From assembly GCF_012999535.1 (NCBI RefSeq), contig NZ_JABBWV010000010.1, positions 62,001 through 126,000 of the forward strand: a DNA stretch of 64,000 bases, given 5' to 3'. Of the stretch, positions 48,802 to 57,128 are shown piece by piece. The translations under genes and the position numbers were made by a program. Each line of letters begins with the position of its first letter. Positions within the stretch are counted from its first letter, which is position 1. The notes beneath the pieces are model-generated. The model did no database searches. It saw only the letters and a list, made by a program, of their open reading frames with translations, and was not told the origin of the DNA. This DNA is from Microbispora sp. H11081. Its GTDB lineage: Bacteria; Actinomycetota; Actinomycetes; Streptosporangiales; Streptosporangiaceae.

Positions 48802-49980
48802 CTAGTGCCGCCCTCGGCGGGGTTCCCCGCGGAGATTGCCGCCATGCGGCGGCTGCTCCTCGACCGCCCGTTGGTAGGCGAGCATGTGGGCCTCGGCGGA
48901 ATGCCGCCAGGTGAACTCGCGTGACCGGGTGACCCCGGCCGCGGCGAGCGACGCGCGCCGTTCCGGCGACTCCAGGAGCGCGCGCAGCGCCCGCGCGATG
49001 CTGTCGGCGTCGGGTTCGGTGTAGGCCACGGCGTCACCGCCCACCTCCGGCAGCGAGGCGCGGTGGGTGGTCAGCACGGGCGCTCCGCAGGCCATCGCTT
49101 CCAGCACCGGCAGCCCGAACCCCTCGCACCGCGACGGCGAGGCGACCGCGAGCGCTCCGCCTAGGAAGCCCGGCAGGTCGGCGAAGGGCAGGAAGCCGGG
49201 GCGCACGACCCTCACCCGGGGCGGCAGCGCCGCCACCGCCGCGTCGACCTCCTCCTCCCAGGCCGGCCCGCCCGCCAGCACCAGCGCGGGCGGCGACGAC
49301 AGATGCGCGACCGCCCGGCCGAAGCCGGTCACCAGGTTCGGCAGGTTCTTGCGCGGCTCCAGCGCGCCCAGATAGGCGACGTACGGCCGGCCGTGCAGGC
49401 CGATGCGCCCGGCCACCCTGCGCACGTCCTCGGGGGCGGGCGGGTGGAACAGCGCGGGGTCCACCCCGTGATAGGCGACGTCGATCCGGGTGGGGTCGGC
49501 GTCCAGCACCCGGACCAGCTCGTCCCTGGTGGCCTTGGACGGCACGATCACGCGGTTGGCGTGGCGGACGGCCGTACGGGTGGCCGACCGGAAGAACGAG
49601 GCACGCGCGGGATCGTGCAGGTCGGGGTCGGTGAACGAGGTGACGTCGTGGACGGTCGCCACGGTGGGCAGGCCAGAGCCCAGCGGGATGGAGTAGTAGG
49701 GGGCGTGGACCACCTGGGCGCCCGCGTGCCTGGCCAGCACCGGCAGCCCGGTCTGCTCCCAGGCCAGCCGCTTGTCCCGGTTGGTGATTGCGGGCGGTCC
49801 GGAGAGGATCCGCGCCGAGGGGGCCAGTGCCGCGTACCGCTCGGCGTCGGCCCGCTGGCAGACCAGCGCGACGTCGGCTCCCGCCTCGTGCAGGGCCGCG
49901 ACCAGTCCATCGACATACCTGATCAGGGCGCCGCGGTCGGCGGGGACCGCGGCGGCGTCGACGAGCACCCGGGGTGTCAA
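48802..49980 (-). CDS. Glycosyltransferase family 4
   Basis: A 392-residue GT-B retaining glycosyltransferase. N-terminal domain: RVLVDAAAVPADRGALIRYVDGLVAAL, AQVVHAPYYSIPL, TVATVHDVTSF. C-terminal donor domain: YVAYLGALEPRKNLPNLVTGF, RVVRPGFLPFADLPGFLGGALAVASPSRCEGFGLPVLEAMACGAPVLTTHRASLPEVGGDAV, with the E-x7-E motif as EGFGLPVLE. The start is TTG 49980 with GGAGGGGAG 8 bases upstream. The upstream 231 bases hold no gene. It probably transfers a hexose from a GDP- or UDP-sugar during envelope glycan assembly. Confidence 0.92.
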   Translation of the reverse strand: MTPRVLVDAAAVPADRGALIRYVDGLVAALHEAGADVALVCQRADAERYAALAPSARILSGPPAITNRDKRLAWEQTGLPVLARHAGAQVVHAPYYSIPLGSGLPTVATVHDVTSFTDPDLHDPARASFFRSATRTAVRHANRVIVPSKATRDELVRVLDADPTRIDVAYHGVDPALFHPPAPEDVRRVAGRIGLHGRPYVAYLGALEPRKNLPNLVTGFGRAVAHLSSPPALVLAGGPAWEEEVDAAVAALPPRVRVVRPGFLPFADLPGFLGGALAVASPSRCEGFGLPVLEAMACGAPVLTTHRASLPEVGGDAVAYTEPDADSIARALRALLESPERRASLAAAGVTRSREFTWRHSAEAHMLAYQRAVEEQPPHGGNLRGEPRRGRH

Positions 49981-50211
49981 GTGAATCGCTCCCCTCCCTT
50001 GGGCCCGCGCCGGCCGGGAGGATCGCTCCCCGCCCGCACGGTCCCGCTGTTCCGGCGGTGGTCCGGCAGGGACCCTGGGGCCCCACGCCCACCCACGGAC
50101 GCCTGCCCCGCATCCCTCCCTGTCACTCTATTTCTGGCCTCCCCTGAAACGTGAGCGATATCACATGGGGGCTCTCTCCCAGGATGCGCAATCCGTGGCC
50201 TATCCACGGAA

Positions 50212-51138
50212 TCAGGCCCGGATGACGGGTTCCTCACGCGTATGGGTGGACCGGCGGGCGGCGAGCCCGGCGGCCCCGGCGCACACGAGATCGCCGACGG
50301 ACACGACGAGCCGGGAGCACAGGGCGGCGGCGATCGCCGCCGGCCGGTCGAGCACCGGGGCGAGCGCGGCCACCATCGCGACCTCGCGCACCCCGGCGCC
50401 CGCGGGAGCCACCACGAACACGAACCCCAGGCACCAGGCGAGCGCGAACGCGCCGAAGCTCAGGACCACGGCCGACGGCCCGGCCGCCCCGAGGCCGCGC
50501 ACGATCAGCGCCAGGTGCACGCCGTACGCCGCCCAGCCCGCCAGCGCCCAGCCGCACGCGACGAGCACGCCGCGCCGGGTGAGGGGCCGTTCGAGCGGCG
50601 GGCGGCGCAGTTTGCGCAGCCCGAACGCGATGACGCCGTTGACCACCGCCGGATGCAGGGCGACGGCGACCACCGGCACGAGCAGCAGCAGCCAGGCGTA
50701 CCGCATGACCGACTGCCCGGCGAGCACCGGCAGCGTCACGACGGCCACCAGCAGTCCGGTGCCGAGATAGATCGGGTACGTCAGGAAGAAGGCGGCCGCG
50801 CTGCGCGAGCGGGGGATGCCGTGGTCGCGGCCCATCTCCATCTGCGCGAGCATCGGCCACACAGACCCGGGGATGTACTTGCCGAGCTGGCCCACGAAGA
50901 AAATCTTGGACGCGTCGGTGAAGGCCAGCGGAGAGCCCAGGTCGGTCAGCAGCGCCCGCCACATGAGCATCCCCGCGACCAGCGCGCCGAGCACCGCCAC
51001 CAGCGAGCCGGCGAGCTCCGCCCACGACAGCCGGGCGAACCCGTCGGTCACCGCGGTCCACTGGCTCGCCACCGCCCAGACGCCGAACCCCAGCGCCACG
51101 ACCAGGAACAGCGCCCGTACGACCTTGCGGCGGTTCAT
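50212..51138 (-). CDS. UPF0104/AglD-like flippase-type membrane protein (copy 1)
   Basis: A 308-residue protein with about eight membrane helices, of the lysylphosphatidylglycerol synthase transmembrane (UPF0104) family. The block KIFFVGQLGKYIPGSVWPMLAQMEMGRDHGIPRSRS and the C-terminal VVAPAGAGVREVAMVAALAPVLDRPAAIAAAL are family marks. Such proteins sit in glycan clusters and may move or modify lipid-linked sugars. ATG 51138 overlaps the methyltransferase stop (ATGA). A paralogue sharing the FVGQLGKYIPGSVW motif is at 52149-53120. Confidence 0.87.
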   Translation of the reverse strand: MNRRKVVRALFLVVALGFGVWAVASQWTAVTDGFARLSWAELAGSLVAVLGALVAGMLMWRALLTDLGSPLAFTDASKIFFVGQLGKYIPGSVWPMLAQMEMGRDHGIPRSRSAAAFFLTYPIYLGTGLLVAVVTLPVLAGQSVMRYAWLLLLVPVVAVALHPAVVNGVIAFGLRKLRRPPLERPLTRRGVLVACGWALAGWAAYGVHLALIVRGLGAAGPSAVVLSFGAFALAWCLGFVFVVAPAGAGVREVAMVAALAPVLDRPAAIAAALCSRLVVSVGDLVCAGAAGLAARRSTHTREEPVIRA

Positions 51139-52004
51139 CGCGCCGTGGTTCGTCGCGCCGTGCCGACCGGCTCGGGCGGCTGCGGGAGCGGCGCGCCGAG
51201 GGGCCGGCGGGGCGTCTTGGTCGCGAGCCACAGGTAGGTCGGGACGACCGGCAGCAACGCCCGCAGGGCCGGGCGCGGGGTCCGTTCAAGCACGGCCTTG
51301 GCGGCGCGGCCGGCCGCGCCGGGGAACAGCTCTCCCCCGGCGAACCGCTCCGGCGCGGCCAGCACAGGGAACGTGTAGTCCCACACGTGGAAGTCCGCCA
51401 GCATCCGGCGCAGCCCCGGGCGGGTGCGGAACCGCTCGTAGTAGTGGTCGGCCCGGCCGAACGCCCGGACGTACCGGTCCGCCGCGGCGGGTGGCAGGTA
51501 GGACAGGAAGGGCAGCTTGTAGTGCGGCTCCATGACGCCGAGCCGGTTGCCCAGGCCCAGATAGAGCACGCCGTCGTCGGACAGCACCCGGTGCATGTCG
51601 GCGATCACGGCGTCGGGGTCAACCACGTGCTCGTAGATGTGGTTGAAGACCAGCACGTCGACGGAGCCGTCGGGGAAGGGCAGGCGGGAGCCGTCCGCGC
51701 AGACGAACCCGACCCGCCCGCCGAAGCGGTCCGACGCCTTGCGCAGGCCGGGGACGTCGATGTCGAGCCCCAACGTGTGGCGCGCGCCCGCGGCGGCCAG
51801 TTCGTCGGCGATGAACCCGGCAGAGCATCCGACGTCGCCGACGGTGAGCCCCGACAGCACCTCGCCGGGCTTGGCCGCGTCCCTGCCCAGGAAGTGGGCG
51901 AGCACGGCGATGATCTTCGCGGCCTTGCGCCGGCGCTTGTCCTCGTCGAGCATCGCGGCCTGGAACTCCGAGTATTCCAGCTGGGCCGCGCGTTCCCCGC
52001 TCAC
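51135..52004 (-). CDS. Class I SAM-dependent methyltransferase
   Basis: A 289-residue Rossmann-fold methyltransferase. Motif I is VGDVGCSAGFIADELAAAG, the acidic ribose contact LGLDID, then FVCADGSRLPFPDGSVDVLVFNHIYEHVVDPDAVIADMHRVLSDDGVLYLGLGNR. The C-terminal half (MEPHYKLPFLSYLPPAAADRY; HVWDYTFPVL) is typical of sugar or lipid-linked-glycan methyltransferases in surface polysaccharide loci. GTG 52004 follows GGGGGGCGAGG. It forms a two-gene unit with the UPF0104 gene and is divergent from the second UPF0104 copy. The substrate is unknown. Confidence 0.88.
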   Translation of the reverse strand: MSGERAAQLEYSEFQAAMLDEDKRRRKAAKIIAVLAHFLGRDAAKPGEVLSGLTVGDVGCSAGFIADELAAAGARHTLGLDIDVPGLRKASDRFGGRVGFVCADGSRLPFPDGSVDVLVFNHIYEHVVDPDAVIADMHRVLSDDGVLYLGLGNRLGVMEPHYKLPFLSYLPPAAADRYVRAFGRADHYYERFRTRPGLRRMLADFHVWDYTFPVLAAPERFAGGELFPGAAGRAAKAVLERTPRPALRALLPVVPTYLWLATKTPRRPLGAPLPQPPEPVGTARRTTAR

Positions 52005-52148
52005 CCTCGCCCCCCGCTGCCTCTCGTCTTCACGGTGCCCAACAGTACCCGTGGCCGCACCGCCCACGCCTCGCGATCAGCCGACCCTGTGGACAACCCG
52101 CCGCGGCGAAGCTACCCAGCGGTAGCTTCACGTTCTACGCTGGGGCGC

Positions 52149-53120
52149 GTGCCGCGCCTGCCGAACCGCCTGCGCTCCAGCCCACTGTCGCGGGTGCTGC
52201 TGGCCATGGTCGCGCTCGCCTTCCTGGCGTACGGCCTGGCACGGAACTGGACCGACATCTCGGCCGCCCTGTCGCGGCTGTCGTGGTGGTCGCTCGGCGC
52301 CTCGTTCCTGGCCGTGCTCGCCGGGCTCGGGTTCATGCTGGTCGCCTGGCGCGACATCCTGGCCGGGCTGGGCTCGCCGCTGCCGCTGCGCGTTGCCGCG
52401 CGGGTGCTGTTCGTCGGCCAGCTCGGGAAGTACATCCCCGGCTCCGTCTGGGCGTTCGCCGCGATGATGGAGCTGGCCCGCGACCACGGCACGCCGCCGC
52501 GCCGGACGTTCAGCGCCACCACGCTCGGCCTGGTGACATCCCTGGGATGCGCGCTCGCACTCGCCGCGGCCACCTTGTCGCGGCAGATCGCCAGCCAGGC
52601 GTGGTGGCTGCTCGCGCTGATCCCGCTCATCCTCCTCGGCCTCCACCCGCGGGTGATGACCTGGGGGCTCAACCTCGCCCTACGCGTCGTTCGCAGGGAG
52701 CCGCTCGACCGGGTGCTCAGCGGGGCCGCGATGGCCAGGGCCGCCGCCTGGACGATGGCCGGCTGGCTGGCGTACGGCGTGCACCTGTGGGTCCTCGTCG
52801 GGGGCATGCGGCCCGCCGGCCTGTCCGTGTTCGCCGTCGCGGCTGGGGCGTACGCGCTGGCCTGGTCCACCGGGATCCTCACGGTGGTGGTGCCCGCCGG
52901 GATCGGCGTACGGGAAGGCGCGATGGTCGTGGCGCTCGCGCCGGTGCTCGACACGCCGAGCGCGCTGGCGATAGCGGTGGTGTCCCGGGTGCTGTTCACC
53001 CTGGCCGACGTCACCTGGGCCGCCCTCGCCTTCCTCCTCACCCGCCACCCCCACCCTCCCCGCGTGATCTTGGAGTTTGTCGCAGAGACCACCGATGAGC
53101 AGGGCAGATCCCCTTCGTGA
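52149..53120 (+). CDS. UPF0104/AglD-like flippase-type membrane protein (copy 2)
   Basis: A 323-residue polytopic protein, paralogue of the gene at 50212-51138, with ARVLFVGQLGKYIPGSVWAFAAMMELARDHGTPPRRTF and VVVPAGIGVREGAMVVALAPVLDTPSALAIAV. GTG 52149 start with GGGGCGC upstream. The last 20 residues (from RVILEFVAE) are read from an intergenic inverted repeat (53058-53084), so the C-terminus looks extended or replaced by repeat sequence; the paralogue ends differently. Expression direction opposes its neighbours on both sides. Confidence 0.86.
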   Translation: MPRLPNRLRSSPLSRVLLAMVALAFLAYGLARNWTDISAALSRLSWWSLGASFLAVLAGLGFMLVAWRDILAGLGSPLPLRVAARVLFVGQLGKYIPGSVWAFAAMMELARDHGTPPRRTFSATTLGLVTSLGCALALAAATLSRQIASQAWWLLALIPLILLGLHPRVMTWGLNLALRVVRREPLDRVLSGAAMARAAAWTMAGWLAYGVHLWVLVGGMRPAGLSVFAVAAGAYALAWSTGILTVVVPAGIGVREGAMVVALAPVLDTPSALAIAVVSRVLFTLADVTWAALAFLLTRHPHPPRVILEFVAETTDEQGRSPS

Positions 53121-53305
53121 TCTTGCACTGAAGTACCCCATCGCCGCGCCCACCAGCCACAACGCGATTCGTGATCATGCAATTGCAAGATCACGAAGTG
53201 CGTTCGCGCTGGTCAGGGCCCATGAGTACGAAATCGTGCATGATCACGGAGGATGGAAGGCCAGGCCAAGGCCCCGCGTGCGACAAACTACAAGATCACG
53301 CGGGG
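53058..53305. repeat. 248-bp inverted-repeat element with six copies of a CGTGATCTTGCA motif
   Basis: The ends 53058-53084 and 53279-53305 are inverted copies matching at 26 of 27 bases. Inside, a 30-bp near-perfect palindrome (53168-53197) marks the centre. The 12-bp motif CGTGATCTTGCA or a close variant occurs three times forward (53063, 53116, 53170) and three times reversed (53184, 53238, 53289), spaced 51-54 bases within each half. It overlaps the 3' ends of both convergent genes. No ORF lies inside. Could be a MITE-like element, an extragenic palindromic repeat or a protein-binding array. Confidence 0.85.
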
Positions 53306-54372
53306 GTGAGGAGGGTGTCGAGATAGGTGGTCCAGTGGGGCTCGGGGTCGACGGGGGCGACGCCCGCCCGGAGCCGCTCGGGGGTTCCCGGCTCGAAGAA
53401 CCGCTTGATCGCTTCCGCCAGCGCTCCGGCCGAGCCCGGCTCCACCAGCAGGCCGTCCACCCCGTCGCGTACGTTGTCGGGCAGCGCCCCGACCCGGGTG
53501 GCGATCACCGGCACGCCGTGCTCGTGCCCCAGCCACACGTTCTGGCTGGCGGTCGCCGACCGGTAGGGCAGCACCAGGGCGTCGGCCTCCGCGAACAGTC
53601 CGGGCACGTCCTCTGCGGGCACGTACCCCGGCCGGATCTCCACCCGGCCGGCGAGGCCCAGTCGCTCCACGAGGGCGCGGGTGTCCTCCAGCCCGCCCCA
53701 GAACTCGCCCGCCACGGTAAGCCGTACGCCGGGCACCTGCGCGAGCGCCTCAAGCAGCAGGTCGAGACCCTTGTACGGCCGGACGATGCCGAAGAACAGC
53801 AGCCTGCCGTGCGCCGCGCGGCCGATCGCCTCCCGTGTGCCGCGCGAGGGCAGGTGCGGCGCGAGCGCGGCCACCCGCACCGGCGCGGCGGTGAGCGCGC
53901 GGGCGAGGTCCGCCTGCTGCTCGGAATGGGCGAGCACGCCGTCCACCCGGCGCAGCAACGCCTTCATCAGCGGCCTGTCGTACGGCTTGCTCTCGTGCGG
54001 CAGCACGTTGTGGCACAGCGCCACCACCCGCGCCCTGCGCCGCAGACCGGACAGGATGCCGAGGTACGCGGGCACCTGCACCGGGCTGAGCACGGCGAGC
54101 ACGACCAGGTCGGCCCCGCGCAGCCGCCGCCCGCAGGCCACCCAGCCGTCCGGCCGCCGCCAGTCGAGGTCCCGCCGGGTGGCGGGGTACGGCTCGCCCT
54201 CGGGGCTGTCGATCGTCTGCTGCCCCGGATAGAGGAACGAGGGATACTGCGCCCGCCACGACTCGACGACCACGTCGTGGCCCCGGGCCCGCAGGCGGTG
54301 GGCCAGTTCGGTCGTGTGCTGCGCTCCGCCGCCCTTGTACGGATACGTCGGGCCGACGATCGCGATCCTCAA
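53296..54372 (-). CDS. Glycosyltransferase family 4
   Basis: A 358-residue GT-B glycosyltransferase. N-terminal: RIAIVGPTYPYKGGGAQHTTELAHRLRARGHDVVVESW, then ADLVVLAVLSPVQVPAYLG and CHNVLPHESK. Donor half: LLFFGIVRPYKGLDLLLEALAQVPGVRLTVAG, VEIRPGYVPAEDVPGLFAEADALVLPYRSATASQNVWLGHEHGVPVIATRVGALPDNV. TTG 54372 overlaps the stop of the GT2 gene upstream (TTGA). Its stop codon lies in the right end of the 248-bp repeat. Acceptor and donor are unknown; the locus suggests a lipid-linked glycan. Confidence 0.92.
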   Translation of the reverse strand: MRIAIVGPTYPYKGGGAQHTTELAHRLRARGHDVVVESWRAQYPSFLYPGQQTIDSPEGEPYPATRRDLDWRRPDGWVACGRRLRGADLVVLAVLSPVQVPAYLGILSGLRRRARVVALCHNVLPHESKPYDRPLMKALLRRVDGVLAHSEQQADLARALTAAPVRVAALAPHLPSRGTREAIGRAAHGRLLFFGIVRPYKGLDLLLEALAQVPGVRLTVAGEFWGGLEDTRALVERLGLAGRVEIRPGYVPAEDVPGLFAEADALVLPYRSATASQNVWLGHEHGVPVIATRVGALPDNVRDGVDGLLVEPGSAGALAEAIKRFFEPGTPERLRAGVAPVDPEPHWTTYLDTLLTPA

Positions 54373-55301
54373 GCGTCACCCCGGGAACGCACGATCAGGT
54401 CGGCCAGCAGCGCCACCGCTCCGATCAGCATGCCGGACAGGAAGGTCACGACCGCGTTGCTGGTCAGGTAGAAGCCGTAGTTGACCACGTCGACCACGCC
54501 CTTGACCATGCCGATGCCGACCAGCCAGAGGGCGGGCGGCATGAGCACCTTGAGCGGGTTGAAGTACATGACCATCCGCAGCACCTGCAGGATGTAGCGG
54601 TAGGCGTCGGAGACGAAGTTGAACTTCGACTTCCCGGCCCGCTTCGCGTACTCGATCGGCAGGTAGTGGACGTCGTGCTGGTTGGACATGAACGCCAGCG
54701 TGATCGTCGTGACGCAGGAGAAGCCGGGGGGCAGCAGCCGCAGGTACGGCCTGGCCACCGACTTGCGGAAGGCGCGCAGGCCGGAGTTGAGGTCGGGGAT
54801 CTTCTGCCCGGCCAGGCGCTCGGCCACCTTGCGGATGAACCACTTCGCCGGCACCCGGAGGAACTTGTGCGAGCCCTCCTCGGTGGTGCGCGCGCCGACG
54901 ACCTGGTCGATCGTGGCGTCCTTCTCCAGGATCTGGACCAACTCGGGGATGCGCTCGTTCGGGTAGCTCATGTCGGCGTCGGTCCACACGACGATCTCGC
55001 CGCGGGCCTCCTGGCTGCCGATCCTGCGTACGGTGCCCGAGCCGCCGTTGCGGTGGAACGCCCTGATCCGCATGTTGGGGAAGCGCGGCGCCGCCTCCTG
55101 AAGGCGCGCGAGCGTCTCGTCGGTGGAGCAGTCGTCCACGGCCAGCAGTTCGTAGGTGTAACCACTCGCGTCCATGGCGGCGCAGATGCGCTCGACCTCG
55201 GCGATCACGTGATCCTGCTCGTTGTAACAGGGCAGGACGATCGTGACGTACGGGGTTTCTGCGGGAGTCAAGGCGCTTCCAGAGGTCTCGAGCGTGGTCA
55301 C
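54369..55301 (-). CDS. Glycosyltransferase family 2, dolichyl-phosphate-mannose-synthase-like
   Basis: A 310-residue GT-A enzyme. YVTIVLPCYNEQDHVIAEVERI, LLAVDDCSTDETLARL and IVVWTDADMSYPNERIPELV (with the catalytic DAD) mark a GT2 of the DPM1/GtrB type, followed by NSGLRAFRKSVARPYLRLLPPGFSC and the block YLPIEYAKRAGKSKFNFVSDAYRYI. Two C-terminal membrane helices (PPALWLVGIGMVKGVVDVVNYGF; AVVTFLSGMLIGAVALLADLIV) anchor it. It likely loads a sugar onto polyprenyl phosphate to feed GT-C enzymes such as those at 57129 and 59395. GTG 55301 start. Confidence 0.93.
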   Translation of the reverse strand: MTTLETSGSALTPAETPYVTIVLPCYNEQDHVIAEVERICAAMDASGYTYELLAVDDCSTDETLARLQEAAPRFPNMRIRAFHRNGGSGTVRRIGSQEARGEIVVWTDADMSYPNERIPELVQILEKDATIDQVVGARTTEEGSHKFLRVPAKWFIRKVAERLAGQKIPDLNSGLRAFRKSVARPYLRLLPPGFSCVTTITLAFMSNQHDVHYLPIEYAKRAGKSKFNFVSDAYRYILQVLRMVMYFNPLKVLMPPALWLVGIGMVKGVVDVVNYGFYLTSNAVVTFLSGMLIGAVALLADLIVRSRGDA

Positions 55302-55356
55302 GTCCGGCTAGGGTACTCTGCCCCGGCAAATCCCGGCCTCACTTCGCGCGGGGTCC

Positions 55357-56277
55357 TCACACCCGCTTCCCTGCGGTGCTCGCGTCCACCGGGCCCACGA
55401 AAGCAACCCCGGCCGCGCCGCGCAGCGCCCGCCTGACCTCCGAGAGCACCGGCGGGCTCGTGAACTTCAGATAGAACATCTCGGGCAGACCGGGGACGGG
55501 AGCGCTGTCCGGCACGTTCCGGCGATGCCACACCGAGCCCTGCTGGGAGCGGGCCTGGAAGTAGACCTTGTCCAGCCCCGGGAGGTCGTCGATGCGGTCG
55601 AGGACGGCGTTCTTCTCCGCGAGAGTCGCGAACCCCCGCCCTACGCAGGGCCCTCCGGCGGAGTCGGTCCGTACGCAGAGTTGGATCATCACGTCGGCCC
55701 TGCCCGGCCAGTAGTCGTCGCGGATCACGAAGGCATCGGACACCCCCGCCGCCTTCGAGAGGCGGCGGACCAGCGCGGGCCAGTCCCCCGAACCGACCCG
55801 GACCTCGTAGGACGCCGCCATGTCCTCCAGCTCAAGCGTTTCCAGGATGTCGGGCTCATCGCGGAACATCTTCCGTTCGCGCCGCAACTTTTCCGCCTGC
55901 GAAACGAACTGGACTTTCCTGACCTCTGGCGCCGCCGCGAGCAGGGCCCTTACCCTCCGGATCTCGCGCGAAGTGGCGGCCCCGCGCTCATCACAGGCGT
56001 CGAAGCCACTGGAGCGCGCGCAGAAGAACACGGACAACTGCCCCGTCTCCGGCCATGGGCCGTCCGGCGGCGGCGAGGGTGTGAGCGCGCTCGTGCGCGG
56101 CCACGGATCGTCCGGCGGCGGCCACGGCGTGGCGGAGCCGGACGGCGACGCGACAGGCCGCACCGACGGCCCGGAGATTCCACAGCCGGAGATTCCACAG
56201 GACGCCACGAGAAGCACCGCCGTCACGACAGCGAGAACTGTCGTCGGGAGGCTCGACGAGCCCTCACGGGTGAGCAT
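55357..56277 (-). CDS. Lipoprotein with two FtsX-extracellular-domain-like modules
   Basis: A 306-residue exported protein: a hydrophobic leader ending in the lipobox VASC (Cys about residue 27), a Pro/Ser linker, then two related modules. Module 1: LSVFFCARSSGFDACDERGAATSREIRRVRALLAAAPEVRKVQFVSQAEKLRRERKMFR, ending SYEVRVGSGDWPALVRRLSKAAGVSDAFV. Module 2: VMIQLCVRTDSAGGPCVGRGFATLAEKNAVLDRIDDLPGLDKVYF, ending FYLKFTSPPVLSEVRRALRGAAGVAFV. These resemble the FtsX extracellular domain, but the permease helices are absent. ATG 56277 overlaps the upstream paralogue by 14 bases. Function unknown. Confidence 0.82.
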   Translation of the reverse strand: MLTREGSSSLPTTVLAVVTAVLLVASCGISGCGISGPSVRPVASPSGSATPWPPPDDPWPRTSALTPSPPPDGPWPETGQLSVFFCARSSGFDACDERGAATSREIRRVRALLAAAPEVRKVQFVSQAEKLRRERKMFRDEPDILETLELEDMAASYEVRVGSGDWPALVRRLSKAAGVSDAFVIRDDYWPGRADVMIQLCVRTDSAGGPCVGRGFATLAEKNAVLDRIDDLPGLDKVYFQARSQQGSVWHRRNVPDSAPVPGLPEMFYLKFTSPPVLSEVRRALRGAAGVAFVGPVDASTAGKRV

Positions 56278-57118
56278 GCCGCACCACCTTCTCGACGCCC
56301 GGCAGGTCGGCCAAGGCCTGCCGCACCTGGGCGAGGTCCCACGTGCCGGCGAACCTGACGTGGAATGCCTCCGGGGTCCGGTCCGCGGGGAAGAAGTCGG
56401 GCCGTTCCCACCAGTGCCTGTGGCGCATGACCGCGGCGGCGTGCTCGGCGTCCTCGAAGTAGATCTCGTCCACGGCCGGGAGCGCGCGGAGGCGGTCGTA
56501 CACGGCTTGCCGGTCCGCCGGGCCCGCCTCACAGTCCGCCCGGCACAGCAGGACCGCCACGTCGGCCTTGCCCCACCAGAAGTCGTCCCGGTAGGACTCG
56601 ACGTGGAAGACGCCCGGCACGCGCTGCACCTCGCCGATGACCCGCCGCCAGTCCCCCGGCGCCAGGACACCGCCGTAGACCGCGCGGCTCACTAGGCTTT
56701 CGTCCAGCATCTCGCCGACACGCCGATCCTGCCGGGCGATGGCGAGCGCCTGGGCAGGCGTGAGGCGCCGGTACGCGCGGGTCTCCGCGTGGCTCGCGAG
56801 CACGCGCTCGATCTCACGCCGCTGGGCCGCCGTGGCCGCGCCCCACGGGCAGATATCCTCCATGGTCGGCGTTTCGTCCGACACCTGCTCGTCGTACGGC
56901 GACGGGGGCCCGCACAGGTGCACCAGGAAGGTGCCGGTGAGGGGCCACGGCCCGTCCGGCGGGGACGACGGTTGACGGGAGGCCCGGTAGGCGGACACCC
57001 CGCCGACCGCCAGCGCCACGACGAGAAGTGCCGCCGCCGCGACCACGAGAGGCCCTTTCCTCAGGCCGCGGCTCTCGCCGGGCCCGCCGGACAACTCCAC
57101 CACCTCAGCGGAATTCAC
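56264..57118 (-). CDS. Membrane-anchored paralogue with two FtsX-ECD-like modules
   Basis: A 284-residue protein with a single N-terminal helix (GPLVVAAAALLVVALAVGGVSAYRAS) and two modules of the same kind as its neighbour: LTGTFLVHLCGPPSPYDEQ ... CPWGAATAAQRREIERVLASHAETRAYRRLTPAQALAI ... GDWRRVIGEVQRVPGVFHV, then VAVLLCRADCEAGPADRQAVYDRLRALPAVDEIYFED ... FHVRFAGTWDLAQVRQALADLPGVEKV. Each module has a cysteine pair likely to form a disulphide. GTG 57118 start. The two genes arose by tandem duplication. A role as an FtsX-like sensor or hydrolase regulator is inference only. Confidence 0.82.
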   Translation of the reverse strand: MNSAEVVELSGGPGESRGLRKGPLVVAAAALLVVALAVGGVSAYRASRQPSSPPDGPWPLTGTFLVHLCGPPSPYDEQVSDETPTMEDICPWGAATAAQRREIERVLASHAETRAYRRLTPAQALAIARQDRRVGEMLDESLVSRAVYGGVLAPGDWRRVIGEVQRVPGVFHVESYRDDFWWGKADVAVLLCRADCEAGPADRQAVYDRLRALPAVDEIYFEDAEHAAAVMRHRHWWERPDFFPADRTPEAFHVRFAGTWDLAQVRQALADLPGVEKVVRHAHP

Positions 57119-57128
57119 CCGCCGAACT

